Positions 35,148-46,440 are shown, counted from the stretch's first letter. The stretch is DNA of 49,632 nt from Tolypothrix campylonemoides VB511288 (GCA_000828075.3 JXCB02000027.1:546146-595777), one strand, 5' to 3'. Notes: generated by a model not told the origin, from the sequence alone. Made by a program: numbers and translations.

Positions 35148-35570
35148 TTATAAAAGATAACCAGTTGTGTTCTGAACGTATTCCAAAACTTTTTGATAAG
35201 AATCTGGATTACTCACGGGGCTGATAATGATGGGAAGAGCACTATCTGGCAACCAAAAAGTTATCCTGCCGTTGGTTGGTTCATGACAAAAAGAACTAAT
35301 GCTGTCGAGGTTAATGATATATTCATTCCTTTCGTAAAGAATTTTCACCCAATAGGATTTCTCAAACTTTAACCCCGTGACATGCTGTATATAATCCAGA
35401 ATTTTTTGATAGTCTTCTAAGTTATTTTGGGAATTAACCACTATGGGGATAGCACTATCTGGCAACCAAAAAGTAATCCTACCGTTGCGTTCATGGCAAA
35501 AAGCCGTAACCCGTTCAAAATTGACTACATATTCATTTCTCTCATAGTGAATTTTTACCCAGTAGGCCAC
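35148..35570 (-). CDS. Protein made of two tandem 70-residue repeats, function unknown
   Basis: A 140-residue protein composed of two copies of one domain. Each begins YWVKI-x-YERNEY, continues with FCHE and GRITFWLPDS, and ends YQK-x-L-x-Y-x-Q-x-x-TG. The copies are about 65% alike by eye. The domain looks like a mixed alpha/beta fold, with one cysteine and one His-Glu pair per repeat, conserved in both. I do not recognise a named family. It sits between the restriction-like gene and pyrG. No signal peptide, so it is probably cytoplasmic. Confidence 0.75.
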   Translation of the reverse strand: MAYWVKIHYERNEYVVNFERVTAFCHERNGRITFWLPDSAIPIVVNSQNNLEDYQKILDYIQHVTGLKFEKSYWVKILYERNEYIINLDSISSFCHEPTNGRITFWLPDSALPIIISPVSNPDSYQKVLEYVQNTTGYLL

Positions 35571-35689
35571 AAAATCCCCTCAAGTCACAAGTTTCACAGC
35601 AGCAAATTTCAGCGCTACAGCCGTAAAAGATTTTGAGTTGTGTCAGGAGTCTTTGGTACTTAAAGCAAAGACTCATGACTGATGATTAA

Positions 35690-37351
<1,662 letters not shown>

Positions 37352-37508
37352 CTAAAAATACACCCGTCATTGTGCCACAGTAATTGTTCTTGGGTAATGA
37401 CGGATGTTGGTTGTTAGTTGTCAATAAGTGTTAGTTGTTGTAATAACTACTAACTACTTACGGCTTCCTCACTCCCGGCTTTTTTGTAAATTATTCTTCT
37501 ATTTTGAC

Positions 37509-39380
37509 GTGAGACCACTTTTAGGATTAGTAATATTAAGCTTTATAACCACACCCTCGCTAGTTTTGGCTCAAGAGCAATCCCTCAAAGTTGTTTATCC
37601 TCGGGCAAATTCCCAGACAAGTGCAAAGAAAATTTTTTTTATTGGCACAGCACCATCAGGTGGAGAGGTTCTCATCAATGGTAAGCCAGTAACCCGTAGC
37701 AAGTCTGGTCATTTTGCCCCGAGTTTTCCCTTGCAGGTGGGAGAAAACGTCTTTACTGTCCGCTACCAAAATCAAGAACTCCTTCTTAAGGTGACAAGAG
37801 TTTCGACTCAACCGGAAGTGCCACAGGGGTTAGCCTTTGCCAAAGATTCTCTCACACCAGCAGTGGACATTGCTAAACTTCCGGGGGAAGCGATTTGTTT
37901 TGGCGCGATCGCCCCAGCGAATGGTAATGTTTCCGTAAAGCTGGGAAATCAGACTGTTTCCCTTTTACCCCAACCTCAACAAGCACAACTCCCAGCAAAT
38001 TCTGCCGCCTTAACAGGGCAAAATCAACCCTCTAGTGAGTCTAGCGCAAGCAAGTATCAGGGGTGTACGACAGTTTTTGGAGTGAATCCTCTACTTGTGT
38101 ACGGTAACAACATCGTCTCTGGTGCTGTTGTCCAAAACGACAGCAAAAATGTAGATTTGGGTAAGCCAGAATTTCAGTTAACGGTAGGCGGTAAAACGAT
38201 AACTCAACCAGGAACTGGAAAAATCACCATCCTTTCACCTGCACAGTTGGAAGTTGTGGAGGTGACAGCAGATTCTGGTGTTGCTCGCACTGGTCCCAAT
38301 ACAAATTATTCTAGACTTACACCTCTACCTAAAGGCACACGGACAGCAGTCACAGGACGAGAAGGTGAGTGGTTGCGTTTGGACTATGGCGCTTGGATCA
38401 ATACTAAGGAAACTCGTACTTTACCAGGAGCAATTCCTCCAAACACTATTATCCGTAGTGTTGGATATCGGAAACTGCCGGGTGTCACGGAAATGGTTTT
38501 CCCGCTGCAAGTTCCGGTTCCTGTGAGTGTGCAGCAGAATGACCAGACTTTTACTCTCACCCTCTATAATACCACTGCTCAAACAGATATTATTCGTTTA
38601 GATGACAACGCTCTGATTTCTCGCCTAGATTGGCAACAACTCCCCCCCGCTACAGCCGGAGGACAGGGAGGAGTGCAATACACTTTTCACCTGAAAAAGC
38701 CTCAACAATGGGGGTATAAGCTGAGATACGACGGAACGAGCCTGATTTTGGCTTTACGTGACTCACCCTTCAACTCGTCTGCAAGCAAGCGAGAAACAAC
38801 GGGGTTATTCAAAAGACAAAAGCCGTTATCTGGTCTCAAAATTTTACTCGATCCAGGACATGGGGGTAAAGAATCTGGTGCATCCGGACCAACAGGATAT
38901 TTGGAAAAAGATGTCAACTTGGTGGTTTCTAAGTTGGTGCGCGAGGAGTTGGTGAGGCGAGGGGCAAAAGTGGTGATGACACGGGAGAATGATACAGAAG
39001 TGTCGCTTCCTGATCGCGTGGCGAGAATTGATCAAGAAGAACCAGCGATCGCCATTTCCATACATTACAACTCGCTACCCGATGAAGGTGATGCCGAAAA
39101 TACCAAAGGAGTGGGAACGTTTTGGTATCATCCCCAAGCTCACAGCTTAGCAGTCTTTATGCACAACTACATCGTTAGCAAATTAGGGCGACCATCCTAC
39201 GGCGTATTTTGGGATAACTTAGCGCTTACACGCCCAGCAAGTGCGCCATCAGTATTGCTGGAATTGGGTTTTATGAGCAATCCAAATGAATTTGAGTGGG
39301 TGACAAATCCTCAAGAACAGAAGAAGCTAGCAAGAGTCATAGCTGATGGAATTGTTGAGTGGTTTCGTAGCGTCCGCTGA
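37509..39380 (+). CDS. N-acetylmuramoyl-L-alanine amidase with SH3-like domain
   Basis: Cuts the amide bond between N-acetylmuramic acid and L-Ala in peptidoglycan. A GTG at 37509 gives about 623 residues and a good signal peptide (LLGLVILSFITTPSLVLAQE); the frame is open from 37428 and no clear ribosome site is seen. After a beta-rich N-terminal part is an SH3b-like domain (VARTGPNTNYSRLTPLPKGT), an AMIN-like region, then the Amidase_3 catalytic domain: zinc ligands in DPGHGG, YLEKDVN, SIHYNS and ELGFMSN (H478, E493, H546, E612 when numbered from 37428). In heterocystous cyanobacteria such amidases (AmiC) make nanopores for septal junctions. Confidence 0.9.
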   Translation: MRPLLGLVILSFITTPSLVLAQEQSLKVVYPRANSQTSAKKIFFIGTAPSGGEVLINGKPVTRSKSGHFAPSFPLQVGENVFTVRYQNQELLLKVTRVSTQPEVPQGLAFAKDSLTPAVDIAKLPGEAICFGAIAPANGNVSVKLGNQTVSLLPQPQQAQLPANSAALTGQNQPSSESSASKYQGCTTVFGVNPLLVYGNNIVSGAVVQNDSKNVDLGKPEFQLTVGGKTITQPGTGKITILSPAQLEVVEVTADSGVARTGPNTNYSRLTPLPKGTRTAVTGREGEWLRLDYGAWINTKETRTLPGAIPPNTIIRSVGYRKLPGVTEMVFPLQVPVPVSVQQNDQTFTLTLYNTTAQTDIIRLDDNALISRLDWQQLPPATAGGQGGVQYTFHLKKPQQWGYKLRYDGTSLILALRDSPFNSSASKRETTGLFKRQKPLSGLKILLDPGHGGKESGASGPTGYLEKDVNLVVSKLVREELVRRGAKVVMTRENDTEVSLPDRVARIDQEEPAIAISIHYNSLPDEGDAENTKGVGTFWYHPQAHSLAVFMHNYIVSKLGRPSYGVFWDNLALTRPASAPSVLLELGFMSNPNEFEWVTNPQEQKKLARVIADGIVEWFRSVR

Positions 39381-40225
39381 TTGGTAAGATCAATAATTGC
39401 AAGATTTTCAAACCCCGTTTTTCAGCAAACTAAGTTTTTTAAATACTTATGCTGACAAATAAAGTCTGAAGGATAAAGAATGAAGAACTTGATACTTCAG
39501 ACTTTTGTTTTCTTTTCATACAAAACGGGAGCATCCCAAAGCAAGCAAAAACCTTACTTACCCTCATCCCTTAACCCCTTCTCCCCACGGGAGAAGGGGA
39601 ATAAGAGTAGGACTTGACTCCCCTCTCCCAAATGGGGAGAGGGGTTGGGGGTGAGGGCAGAATGGCAAGTGTGGAAAATTGGGATGCTCCCTACAAAACA
39701 TACTTTATTCTTTAGACTTTTGTTTTCTTTTCATACAAAACATACTTTATTCTTCACTACCATAACAATCCTAAATTTTATAAAAATTTTTCTTCCCTGT
39801 TCCCTGTTCCCTATCCTCATAAGGTAATTTACAACTCAAATAGGACTGCTATATAAGTCAATACGGTTCAGTTAAGGTTGATGTGTAAAAATCACATATG
39901 TAGAGATGCGCCATCCGAGAGTTCTACATTGTGTTCCTGATAACGATTCTGGTCTTATCTGAACAGTATTGCTATATAAGTAAGATTATTAATTTTTTAT
40001 AAAATTATTATTTCATTCATAATTTTGTGACATTTTTTGGCAAAATAACACAAGGTGCACATACTAGTCATTTTTGACACTATACTCGCTTTTGTGTTGT
40101 TCTTCTTGCGCGTAATTGCCAATACACTATTGCATTTCAGGACAGCCTGATTTGATTTATGCGAGTATTCTTTTGTACAAGATTCTTGCCAAGTATAACT
40201 TCTTTCTTAGTAGCATCTACACCAT
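39381..40225. other. Gene-free region between amidase and lectin genes
   Basis: No gene seen in about 845 bases. A palindromic element at 39556-39656 is bounded by ACCCTCATCCCTTAACCCC and GGGGTTGGGGGTGAGGG and holds CTTCTCCCCACGGGAGAAGG. A direct repeat GACTTTTGTTTTCTTTTCAT occurs at about 39499 and 39716, each followed by ACAAAAC, so the element may lie within a duplicated segment. The rest is AT-rich and presumably upstream DNA of the lectin gene. Confidence 0.5.
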
Positions 40226-40303
40226 AAGTGTTCTGTACAGCAAGCTCTGTGCAGTTCATCTCCAATCTTTCCTAAAACACTTTTTCCAAACAAAGGATAA
40301 GCC
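40226..40303 (+). promoter_or_regulatory. Conserved 5' leader of the first lectin gene
   Basis: AAGTGTT at 40226-40232 and AACACTT at 40276-40282 are complementary, and TTCATCTCCAA and TTTCCTAAAACACTTTTT between and around them recur before the second lectin gene. AAGGAT eight bases before the ATG is the ribosome-binding site. A hairpin in the leader RNA is possible. Confidence 0.55.
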
Positions 40304-42154
40304 ATGGTGCAGACTCTAACCGTTTCGGGGACAACTAACTACACAATTGGTGCTAGTCCCAAAGCTATTGCCCCCAATTTAAGTATTACTGATCCTAATA
40401 ATGGCAGCCTAAATGGTGCATCGGTCATTATCACTTCTAACTTCAACCCTAGTGAAGACCGCCTCGCTATTGCCGGACAAACTGGTACTAGTGGCACTAT
40501 CGAAAATCTTAACTGGAACTACAACACGACAACAGGGGTTTTGTCCTTCATTGGTACAGCTACTAACGATGTTTACCAGAATGTGCTGCGCCAAGTCACT
40601 TACAACAATACCACTAACACCCCCTTAGCAGCAGCACGTGGCATTGCATTTGCCCTAGGTACTAACCTTGCAAATCCAGAAAACAACCACTTCTACGAGT
40701 TTGTCCCGGCTCAAGGCATTAGTTGGGGGGATGCTCAGCAGCAGGCTGGAACGCTTAACTACTTTGGACTCCAAGGTTACCTAGCAACCATCACCTCTGG
40801 TACAGAACAAAACTTCATCCAAGGCAAAGTCCAAGGAAACGGATGGTTAGGAGGTAGTGATGCGACGACTGAAGGAGACTGGCGTTGGGTGACAGGACCA
40901 GAAGCTGGAACTGCTTTTTGGAGTGGAAATGCAACTGGTAGTGCTGCGAACAATCAGTACAACAACTGGTTATCTACTGAGCCGAACAACCTTAACAACA
41001 ACGAAAACTACGTCCACGTCATTGGTAACCCAAACCTTGGTCAAGACGCACAAGGTAAATGGAACGACCTTGCCAATGTTGTGCAACCTGGAAACTTTGC
41101 CCCTCAAGGTTACCTTGTAGAGTACGGTGGCTTACAAGGCGACCCGACTTTACAAATTACTGGCAATGTCACGGTGACTTTGACTGCTACCTTGAATGCT
41201 GCAAATAATGCTTCTAAGTTTGATTTTACTGGCGATGGCAGACCAGACATCCTTTGGCGCAACCATAGCACAGATGAAACTGCCATCTGGGAGATGAACG
41301 GTACCACTTTGCAGCAGTCTATCCTGTTACCTCGAACCCAAGATACTCGTTGGGAAATTGAAGGTCAGGGAGACTTTACAGGTGATGGCAAACCAGAAAT
41401 CGTCTGGCGCAACTATTCTACTGCTGAAACTGCCATCTGGCAATTGAATGGTACTACCTTACAACAATCAACCTTGCTGACTGCAGTCCCAGATACTGCT
41501 TGGAGAATCGAAGGGGTGTCAGACTTTACGGGTGATGGTAGAGCCGACATTCTCTGGCGGAACAATCGTAGTGGTGAGAATGGTATCTGGGAGATGAACG
41601 GTACTACCTTACAACAATCAACTTTGCTGCCCACAATCGAGGATACTGCTTGGCAAATCAAAGGTTTAGCAGACTTTACAGGTGATGGCAAAGACGAAAT
41701 TCTCTGGCGGAATAACCGTACTGGTGAGAATTCCATTTGGCAGTTGAACGGTACGACTCTACAACAGTCCATCTCGCTTACCCCACTTGCAGTAGATACT
41801 GGTTGGGACGTTGCAGGTGAAGCAGACTTTACAGGTGATGGCAAAGTTGACATCCTCTGGCGCAACAATCGTACTGGTGACAATGCTGTCTGGCAGATGG
41901 ATGGTACCACGTTTCAACAGTCTATTTCCCTGACCCCAGTTCCTGATACTCGTTGGCAAATCAAAGGGCTGGGAGACTTTACAGGTGATGGTAAAGTTGA
42001 CATTCTCTGGCGCAACGGCAGCGGCAATGGTACTGACGAGACTGCTATTTGGCGGCTAAATGGTACGAATTTAGAAGAGTCTATTCTACTCCCCAAAACT
42101 GCTAGTACTGCCTGGGAAGTCAACTTTCCGTCCTCGTTCGCGGTAGCAACATAA
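40304..42154 (+). CDS. C-type-lectin-like / FG-GAP-type repeat protein, first paralogue
   Basis: A 616-residue protein with three parts. Residues 1 to about 115 are a beta-rich cadherin- or VCBS-like domain (LTVSGTTNYTIGASPKAI; DRLAIAGQTGTSGTI). About 120-280 is a C-type-lectin-like domain (NNHFYEFV; WGDAQQQA; WLGGSDATTEGDWRWVTGPE; NNWLSTEPNN; GKWNDL). From about 306 to the end are six repeats of about 50 residues starting DFTGDG, with ILWRN and IWQLNGTTLQQS, like FG-GAP/propeller repeats that bind calcium. No signal peptide is visible; secretion by a type I-like route is inferred. Likely cell-surface adhesion or recognition. Confidence 0.85.
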   Translation: MVQTLTVSGTTNYTIGASPKAIAPNLSITDPNNGSLNGASVIITSNFNPSEDRLAIAGQTGTSGTIENLNWNYNTTTGVLSFIGTATNDVYQNVLRQVTYNNTTNTPLAAARGIAFALGTNLANPENNHFYEFVPAQGISWGDAQQQAGTLNYFGLQGYLATITSGTEQNFIQGKVQGNGWLGGSDATTEGDWRWVTGPEAGTAFWSGNATGSAANNQYNNWLSTEPNNLNNNENYVHVIGNPNLGQDAQGKWNDLANVVQPGNFAPQGYLVEYGGLQGDPTLQITGNVTVTLTATLNAANNASKFDFTGDGRPDILWRNHSTDETAIWEMNGTTLQQSILLPRTQDTRWEIEGQGDFTGDGKPEIVWRNYSTAETAIWQLNGTTLQQSTLLTAVPDTAWRIEGVSDFTGDGRADILWRNNRSGENGIWEMNGTTLQQSTLLPTIEDTAWQIKGLADFTGDGKDEILWRNNRTGENSIWQLNGTTLQQSISLTPLAVDTGWDVAGEADFTGDGKVDILWRNNRTGDNAVWQMDGTTFQQSISLTPVPDTRWQIKGLGDFTGDGKVDILWRNGSGNGTDETAIWRLNGTNLEESILLPKTASTAWEVNFPSSFAVAT

Positions 42155-42931
42155 AAAGATTGCATCTGTTTGATTCTATCTGTGTCCACTCCCCTCATTC
42201 CCCCCGAAAAGAGCTACCGTGTACACACATCTCATTTCTTACCTCACCCTCGCTTTTAGCTAGCTGCGCTAAAATCTATCCCTCTCCTTAAAAGCAGAGG
42301 GATGCCCAATAGGGCAGGGTGAGGTTCCCAGTTGGCGAATTGCTGAAAACATTAAATTGTAGGGTGGGCACTGGTTGGTGTCTACCTTCCTTGCTTATTG
42401 GTCAAGAACAGTGCCCACCCTACGTTGAATTCGGGCTCCAGAGCCATTATAGCAGGGGACTGGGGACTGGGGACTGGGGACTGGGTGAAAAGCCTTTTTG
42501 TGTCTAGGTTTTATCATCTGTTAGCGTCGTACGCACCTTGGCTGTTGCTATATCCAATCCCAAATCCCGAATCCCAGTCCCCTTCACTCACTCTTAAGAT
42601 AGATTTTTTGATAAATAACTTTGTGTGGACAAATTAGTCATTTTTAAACAATACAGTTCAAATTAGGTGTTTTCTGCTTGTACAACTTAGATAAAGGTGT
42701 TATAAAAGTGTTTCAAACAGCGCTTCCCTACGTGTATGAATTTTTTACACATAAAGTTTAATCTAACGATATTGATTTTTGGCACTTGACCCCGATACTA
42801 TCCCGTTGGTATGCCACGTAATTGTTGATACGTCATCTGAACCTAAGATAGAGTGATTTAGCTGTTGCAAGTGTTACTTTATACGATAACTAAGACAAGC
42901 AGAAATGCTTTTTTAATAGTTTCCATAACAT
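42155..42931. other. Gene-free, repeat-bearing region between the lectin genes
   Basis: No gene seen. A C/G-rich palindromic stretch (CTCACCCTCG...GGGCAGGGTGAGG) lies at about 42242-42330, then TGTAGGGTGGGCACTG and GTGCCCACCCTACG, which are complementary (about 42359-42424). At about 42458-42485 GGGGACT is repeated four times, a heptamer STRR. The last 250 bases are AT-rich. Confidence 0.5.
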
Positions 42932-43004
42932 AAGTGTTCCGTGTAACTCGGTAGTTCATCTCAAATTTTTCCTAAAACACTTTTTTCTGACACAAGGATC
43001 AACT
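42932..43004 (+). promoter_or_regulatory. Conserved 5' leader of the second lectin gene
   Basis: AAGTGTT at 42932-42938 pairs with AACACTT at 42976-42982; between them TTCATCTCAAATTTTTCC repeats the leader of the first lectin gene. AAGGAT precedes the GTG start by seven bases. The spacing is nearly the same as in the first gene. Confidence 0.55.
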
Positions 43005-44963
43005 GTGGCACAAGACCTTTCTGACCTCAATAATCAGGTTGCGACTAACTCTACCTTAACCTCGACAAATTCTTCCCCTAACACTGATTCCTCGACACTC
43101 AATAGTCCGGTTGGTCAAGCTGCTAACGGTGTTACGCCAAGCCTAAATGTTTCTGGAACAACCAACTACGCGGCGAGCGCTGAACCTCTAGAGGTTGCCT
43201 CCAATTTGACTATTTCTGACTCTGATGGAGGCACCCTAAATGGTGCATCGGCGCTAATTTCCTCTAACTTCAACGCGACTGAAGACCGTCTTGGTATTGC
43301 TGGACAGACTGGTACCAGTGGCACTATTGATGGTTTGAACTGGAACTACGACACCACAACAGGAGTTTTGAGAATCAATGGTACAGCTTCTAACGAGGTT
43401 TACCAGAATGTGCTGCGTCAAGTTACCTACATTAATACGAGTGGCACTCCTTCAGGGGGAACACGTGGTATTCAATTTGCTCTAGGTACGAATCTGGCAA
43501 ATCCAGGAAACAACCACTTCTATGAAATTATTCCTAGTATAGGTCTTGCCTGGTCACAAGCAGCTAGGGATGCAGCCAATCGTAACTACTTCGGACTCAA
43601 AGGTTATTTAGCAACTATCACTTCTGCTGAAGAACAAAACTTTATCCAAAACGCAGCTAAAGGAAGAGGCTGGATAGGAGCCAGCAATATTGATGGTGCA
43701 GGAAACTGGCAATGGGTCACAGGACCAGAAGCTGGAACCCAATTTTGGAATGGATTTGAAGATGGTACCCCTGTTGAAGGTCGCTACAATAACTGGTTAT
43801 CTGGTGAGCCAAAAGATAAAAATAATCTAGAAGAACACGCCCATGTGATTGGCAACCCCGTCTATGGTGCTGCTGCACAAGGTAAGTGGAATGACCTTGA
43901 CCCTAATGTACAAGATGGAAACTATAGACCTATCGGGTACATAATAGAGTACGGCGGTCTACAAACCGACCCGAGTGTACAACTGCTAGGCAATGTCACG
44001 GTTAGTTTGAATCCTACGGCAACAAATTCTAGATCTGATTTTAGTGGCGACGGCAAACCGGATATTTTATTGCGGAATAGAAGCGCTGATGAGACTGTTC
44101 TGTGGCAGATGAATGGTACCACCAGAGAACAAGTTATCTCGTATCCTAAAACTGACGATACCAATTGGGAAATTGTAGGTCAGGCAGATTTTACAGGTGA
44201 TGGCAAACTAGACGTTGTCTGGCGGAACTATAACACTGGCGAGAATGGTCTTTGGCAAATGAATGGCACTGGCTTTGCACTTGGACAGGAAAGCTTGATT
44301 CTGCCTACAGTCCAGGAAGCTGATTGGAAAATCGAAGGGGTGTCGGACTTTACAGGCGACGCCAGACCAGATCTCCTCTGGCGCAACTATAGAACTGGCG
44401 AGAATGGTATCTGGCAGATGGACGGTAGTACCCTACAACAGTCAACTTTGCTCACTACACTTGATACTGCTTGGGAAATCAAAGATGTAGCAGATTTTAC
44501 AGGTGACGGCAGAGACGAAATTCTCTGGCGGAACAACACTACTGGTGAGAATACCCTTTGGTTGTTGAACGGTACGACTCTACAAGAGTCCATCCCGCTT
44601 AGCCCAATTGCGGATACTGCTTGGGATGTTGCGGGTGTGGCAGACTTTACAGGCGATGACAAAGTAGGCATCATTTGGCGGAACAATAGTACTGGCGACA
44701 ATCTTATTTGGCAGATGAATGGTACTGCTGTTGAACAATTTATTGACCTTACACCAATTGCGGATACTGCTTGGAAAGTTGAAGGTCTAGCAGATTTTAC
44801 GGATGATGGTGTAGTTGATATTCTGTGGCGCAACAGTGGTACTGATGAGACTTCTATTTGGCAGATGAATGGTACTACCTTAGGAGAGTCTATCTCACTG
44901 CCTAAAACTGGAAGTCCGGGTTGGGACATCAGTTTCCCATCTTTCGCTCCAGCAGGAGGCTAG
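43005..44963 (+). CDS. C-type-lectin-like / FG-GAP-type repeat protein, second paralogue
   Basis: A 652-residue paralogue of the preceding gene, from a GTG start. It has an extra Ser/Thr/Asn-rich N-terminal stretch of about 40 residues, then the same order: a beta domain (LNVSGTTNY; DRLGIAGQTGTSGTI), a C-type-lectin-like domain (WSQAARDA; GWIGASNIDGAG; NNWLSGEPKD; GKWNDLDP) and six DFTGDG repeats. Repeat by repeat it matches its neighbour better than its own other repeats, so the whole gene was copied after the repeats had arisen. In repeat 5 DFTGDDKVG and in repeat 6 DFTDDG depart from the calcium-loop pattern. No signal peptide is visible. Confidence 0.85.
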   Translation: MAQDLSDLNNQVATNSTLTSTNSSPNTDSSTLNSPVGQAANGVTPSLNVSGTTNYAASAEPLEVASNLTISDSDGGTLNGASALISSNFNATEDRLGIAGQTGTSGTIDGLNWNYDTTTGVLRINGTASNEVYQNVLRQVTYINTSGTPSGGTRGIQFALGTNLANPGNNHFYEIIPSIGLAWSQAARDAANRNYFGLKGYLATITSAEEQNFIQNAAKGRGWIGASNIDGAGNWQWVTGPEAGTQFWNGFEDGTPVEGRYNNWLSGEPKDKNNLEEHAHVIGNPVYGAAAQGKWNDLDPNVQDGNYRPIGYIIEYGGLQTDPSVQLLGNVTVSLNPTATNSRSDFSGDGKPDILLRNRSADETVLWQMNGTTREQVISYPKTDDTNWEIVGQADFTGDGKLDVVWRNYNTGENGLWQMNGTGFALGQESLILPTVQEADWKIEGVSDFTGDARPDLLWRNYRTGENGIWQMDGSTLQQSTLLTTLDTAWEIKDVADFTGDGRDEILWRNNTTGENTLWLLNGTTLQESIPLSPIADTAWDVAGVADFTGDDKVGIIWRNNSTGDNLIWQMNGTAVEQFIDLTPIADTAWKVEGLADFTDDGVVDILWRNSGTDETSIWQMNGTTLGESISLPKTGSPGWDISFPSFAPAGG

Positions 44964-45555
44964 GCTGCATAGCTTTGCCTTGTGGTAGTCAAGAGTCAAG
45001 AGCTATCTAACGCCTGAATTTTGCACTCTTGACGACCTTAAAGACAAAATATGCAGATGTTTGCAACCGCAGATGTACGCAATTCACGGGGATTGGGGAC
45101 TGGGGACTAGGGATTAGGGACTGGGAACTGGGACAATTCTGCGGGGATTTGGGGGGGTAATATCATGTCCGATTAAATAACCTTACTAAGTTTGTAGTGA
45201 GGACAAGAGTCCTCTTGGACGAAAACAAGGACTCTTGTCCTTACTAAATATAAGTTTTATTGTGGGTAATCTGCCGGACTTGATATAAGTCCCAATCCAA
45301 GAGTCCTTAATCCCCAAGGAGAGCCGCGCCGATTCCTCTATCTGATGTCAAACTAGACGAAGCAGACTTGGCAGGAGCTATTGTGCCAAATGAAACCAAA
45401 TCTCCTAACTAAGATTATTACAATTTAGTTTATGGAGTGCGATCGCAAGCGTGTTACGCACTACCTTTCTCATGATATGGCGATCTGCTGAAAGCAGCAG
45501 CGCTGAGTGCAAAGCACATGCTCCGCGTTAGCCTTGGCGTGCGCTTACGCTTACG
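44964..45555. other. Gene-free, repeat-rich region
   Basis: No gene seen. At about 45088-45133 GGGGACT/GGGATTA heptamers form an STRR. From 45484 to 45555 the DNA is a set of GC-rich palindromic words (GCAGCAGCGCTG, CTTACGCTTACGC). A short frame with pentapeptide-like DEADLAGAIVP near 45350 is too short to call. Confidence 0.5.
45194..45246. repeat. Hairpin repeat of the GTAGTGAG family
   Basis: GTAGTGAGGACAAGAGTCCT and AGGACTCTTGTCCTTACTA form a long hairpin; ends match the elements at 22807 and 28910 while the stem sequence differs. Confidence 0.65.
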
Positions 45556-46056
45556 CTATCGCCCCCATTTATGTAATATCGGCATAGTAAATAAACCCCA
45601 TGCCAAACCCGTAATTAATCCAAAAAGCGTTACAACCTGATTATGAAAACTCCACCAACCCAAAACCTCTGCGGCTAATTCTAATGGATAAGCCATCATT
45701 AATATAGTGGCGATCGCCACTCCACTCCAACCATACTGACTTAACCAGTAAAAACCTTTACCACCTGTCACTCTATACAATACACGAGTGATCAATAAGC
45801 CGGCAACAGTACCGTAGCAACGCATACACACAGCCATCATATACGGTGGCACCAAAGCTACCCCCATATTCGGCTGTGGGCATACATGAGTGCCCATAAA
45901 ATAAATAATCTTTGCAATTACAGGTAATAATGGGAACCTAGATGCAGCTAAAAAAGGAGCAGCAAGCGGTCCAACGACCATCCCTGCTAATAAGAAGTCA
46001 GTGATTGCACTTACCCAACGAATTTCTAGCCGTCTTTTGAAAACTACTCCTTCCAT
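45556..46056 (-). CDS. DUF2085 family membrane protein
   Basis: A 166-residue protein with three or four hydrophobic segments. The family hallmark is present: GTHVCPQPNMGVALVPPYMM then VCMRCYGTVAGLLI, with cysteines that may bind a metal or be oxidised. The function of DUF2085 is unknown. It starts at the ATG of MEGVVFKRRLEIRW. It lies alone, with repeat DNA on both sides, and agrE lies 417 bases upstream on the same strand. Confidence 0.85.
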   Translation of the reverse strand: MEGVVFKRRLEIRWVSAITDFLLAGMVVGPLAAPFLAASRFPLLPVIAKIIYFMGTHVCPQPNMGVALVPPYMMAVCMRCYGTVAGLLITRVLYRVTGGKGFYWLSQYGWSGVAIATILMMAYPLELAAEVLGWWSFHNQVVTLFGLITGLAWGLFTMPILHKWGR

Positions 46057-46136
46057 TCTGTCTCCGTTTCTTTACTCTGCGTTCTTGGCGGTAGCCTGCG
46101 GCACGCCGCTACGCGTCTACGTTTTTTTAAACTTTG

Positions 46137-46220
46137 GGCATTGGCGCCCGTCCTATTAACTGGGCGGGCAGGATGCCCACCCCACTATTAGGGAATAATT
46201 TATTTTTTGGAAATCCCTTG
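46137..46220. repeat. MITE-like family A element, right-hand part
   Basis: The nested palindrome GGCGCCCGTCCTATTAACTGGGCGGGC and GATGCCCACCCCAC are followed by AATAATTTATTTTTTGGAAA then TCCCTT, the right end of the family. The left end is not recognisable. The DNA that follows (46221-46269) has other hairpins, CCCAGCCTTAAGCTGGG and GGGAGGCTCTGCCTCC. Confidence 0.6.
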
Positions 46221-46269
46221 CCTTGTTCCCAGCCTTAAGCTGGGAATACCATTGGGAGGCTCTGCCTCC

Positions 46270-46404
46270 TATACTTGCGGCAGAGCCGCTTTAAGGGCAT
46301 TTCCAGGTAGAACCTGGAAACGAGATTTTAGAAGAGTATACTTGCGGCAGAGCCGCTTTAAGGGCATTTCCAGGTAGAACCTGGAAACGAGATTTTAGAA
46401 GAGT
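46270..46404. repeat. Perfect tandem duplication of a 67-base unit
   Basis: Two identical copies in a row begin TATACTTGCGGCAGAGCC at 46270 and 46337. Each copy contains two small hairpins, GCGGCAGAGCCGC and CCAGGTAGAACCTGG. The perfect identity implies a recent event. Confidence 0.9.
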
Positions 46405-46440
46405 TTGAGGTTAAGTTGACACGTATGGCTGTCCGGTGCA

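Noticed and set aside
39645-40319. Two short frames before the first lectin gene
   Set aside because: AT-rich, no ribosome site, translated low-complexity sequence.
41110-42198. Several long open frames on the opposite strand of the lectin genes
   Set aside because: They mirror the DFTGDG repeats; the same shadows appear at 43922-44929. Not genes.
45330-45420. Pentapeptide-repeat-like fragment (ADLAGAIVP)
   Set aside because: Too short, no start codon, flanked by stop codons; at most a worn remnant.
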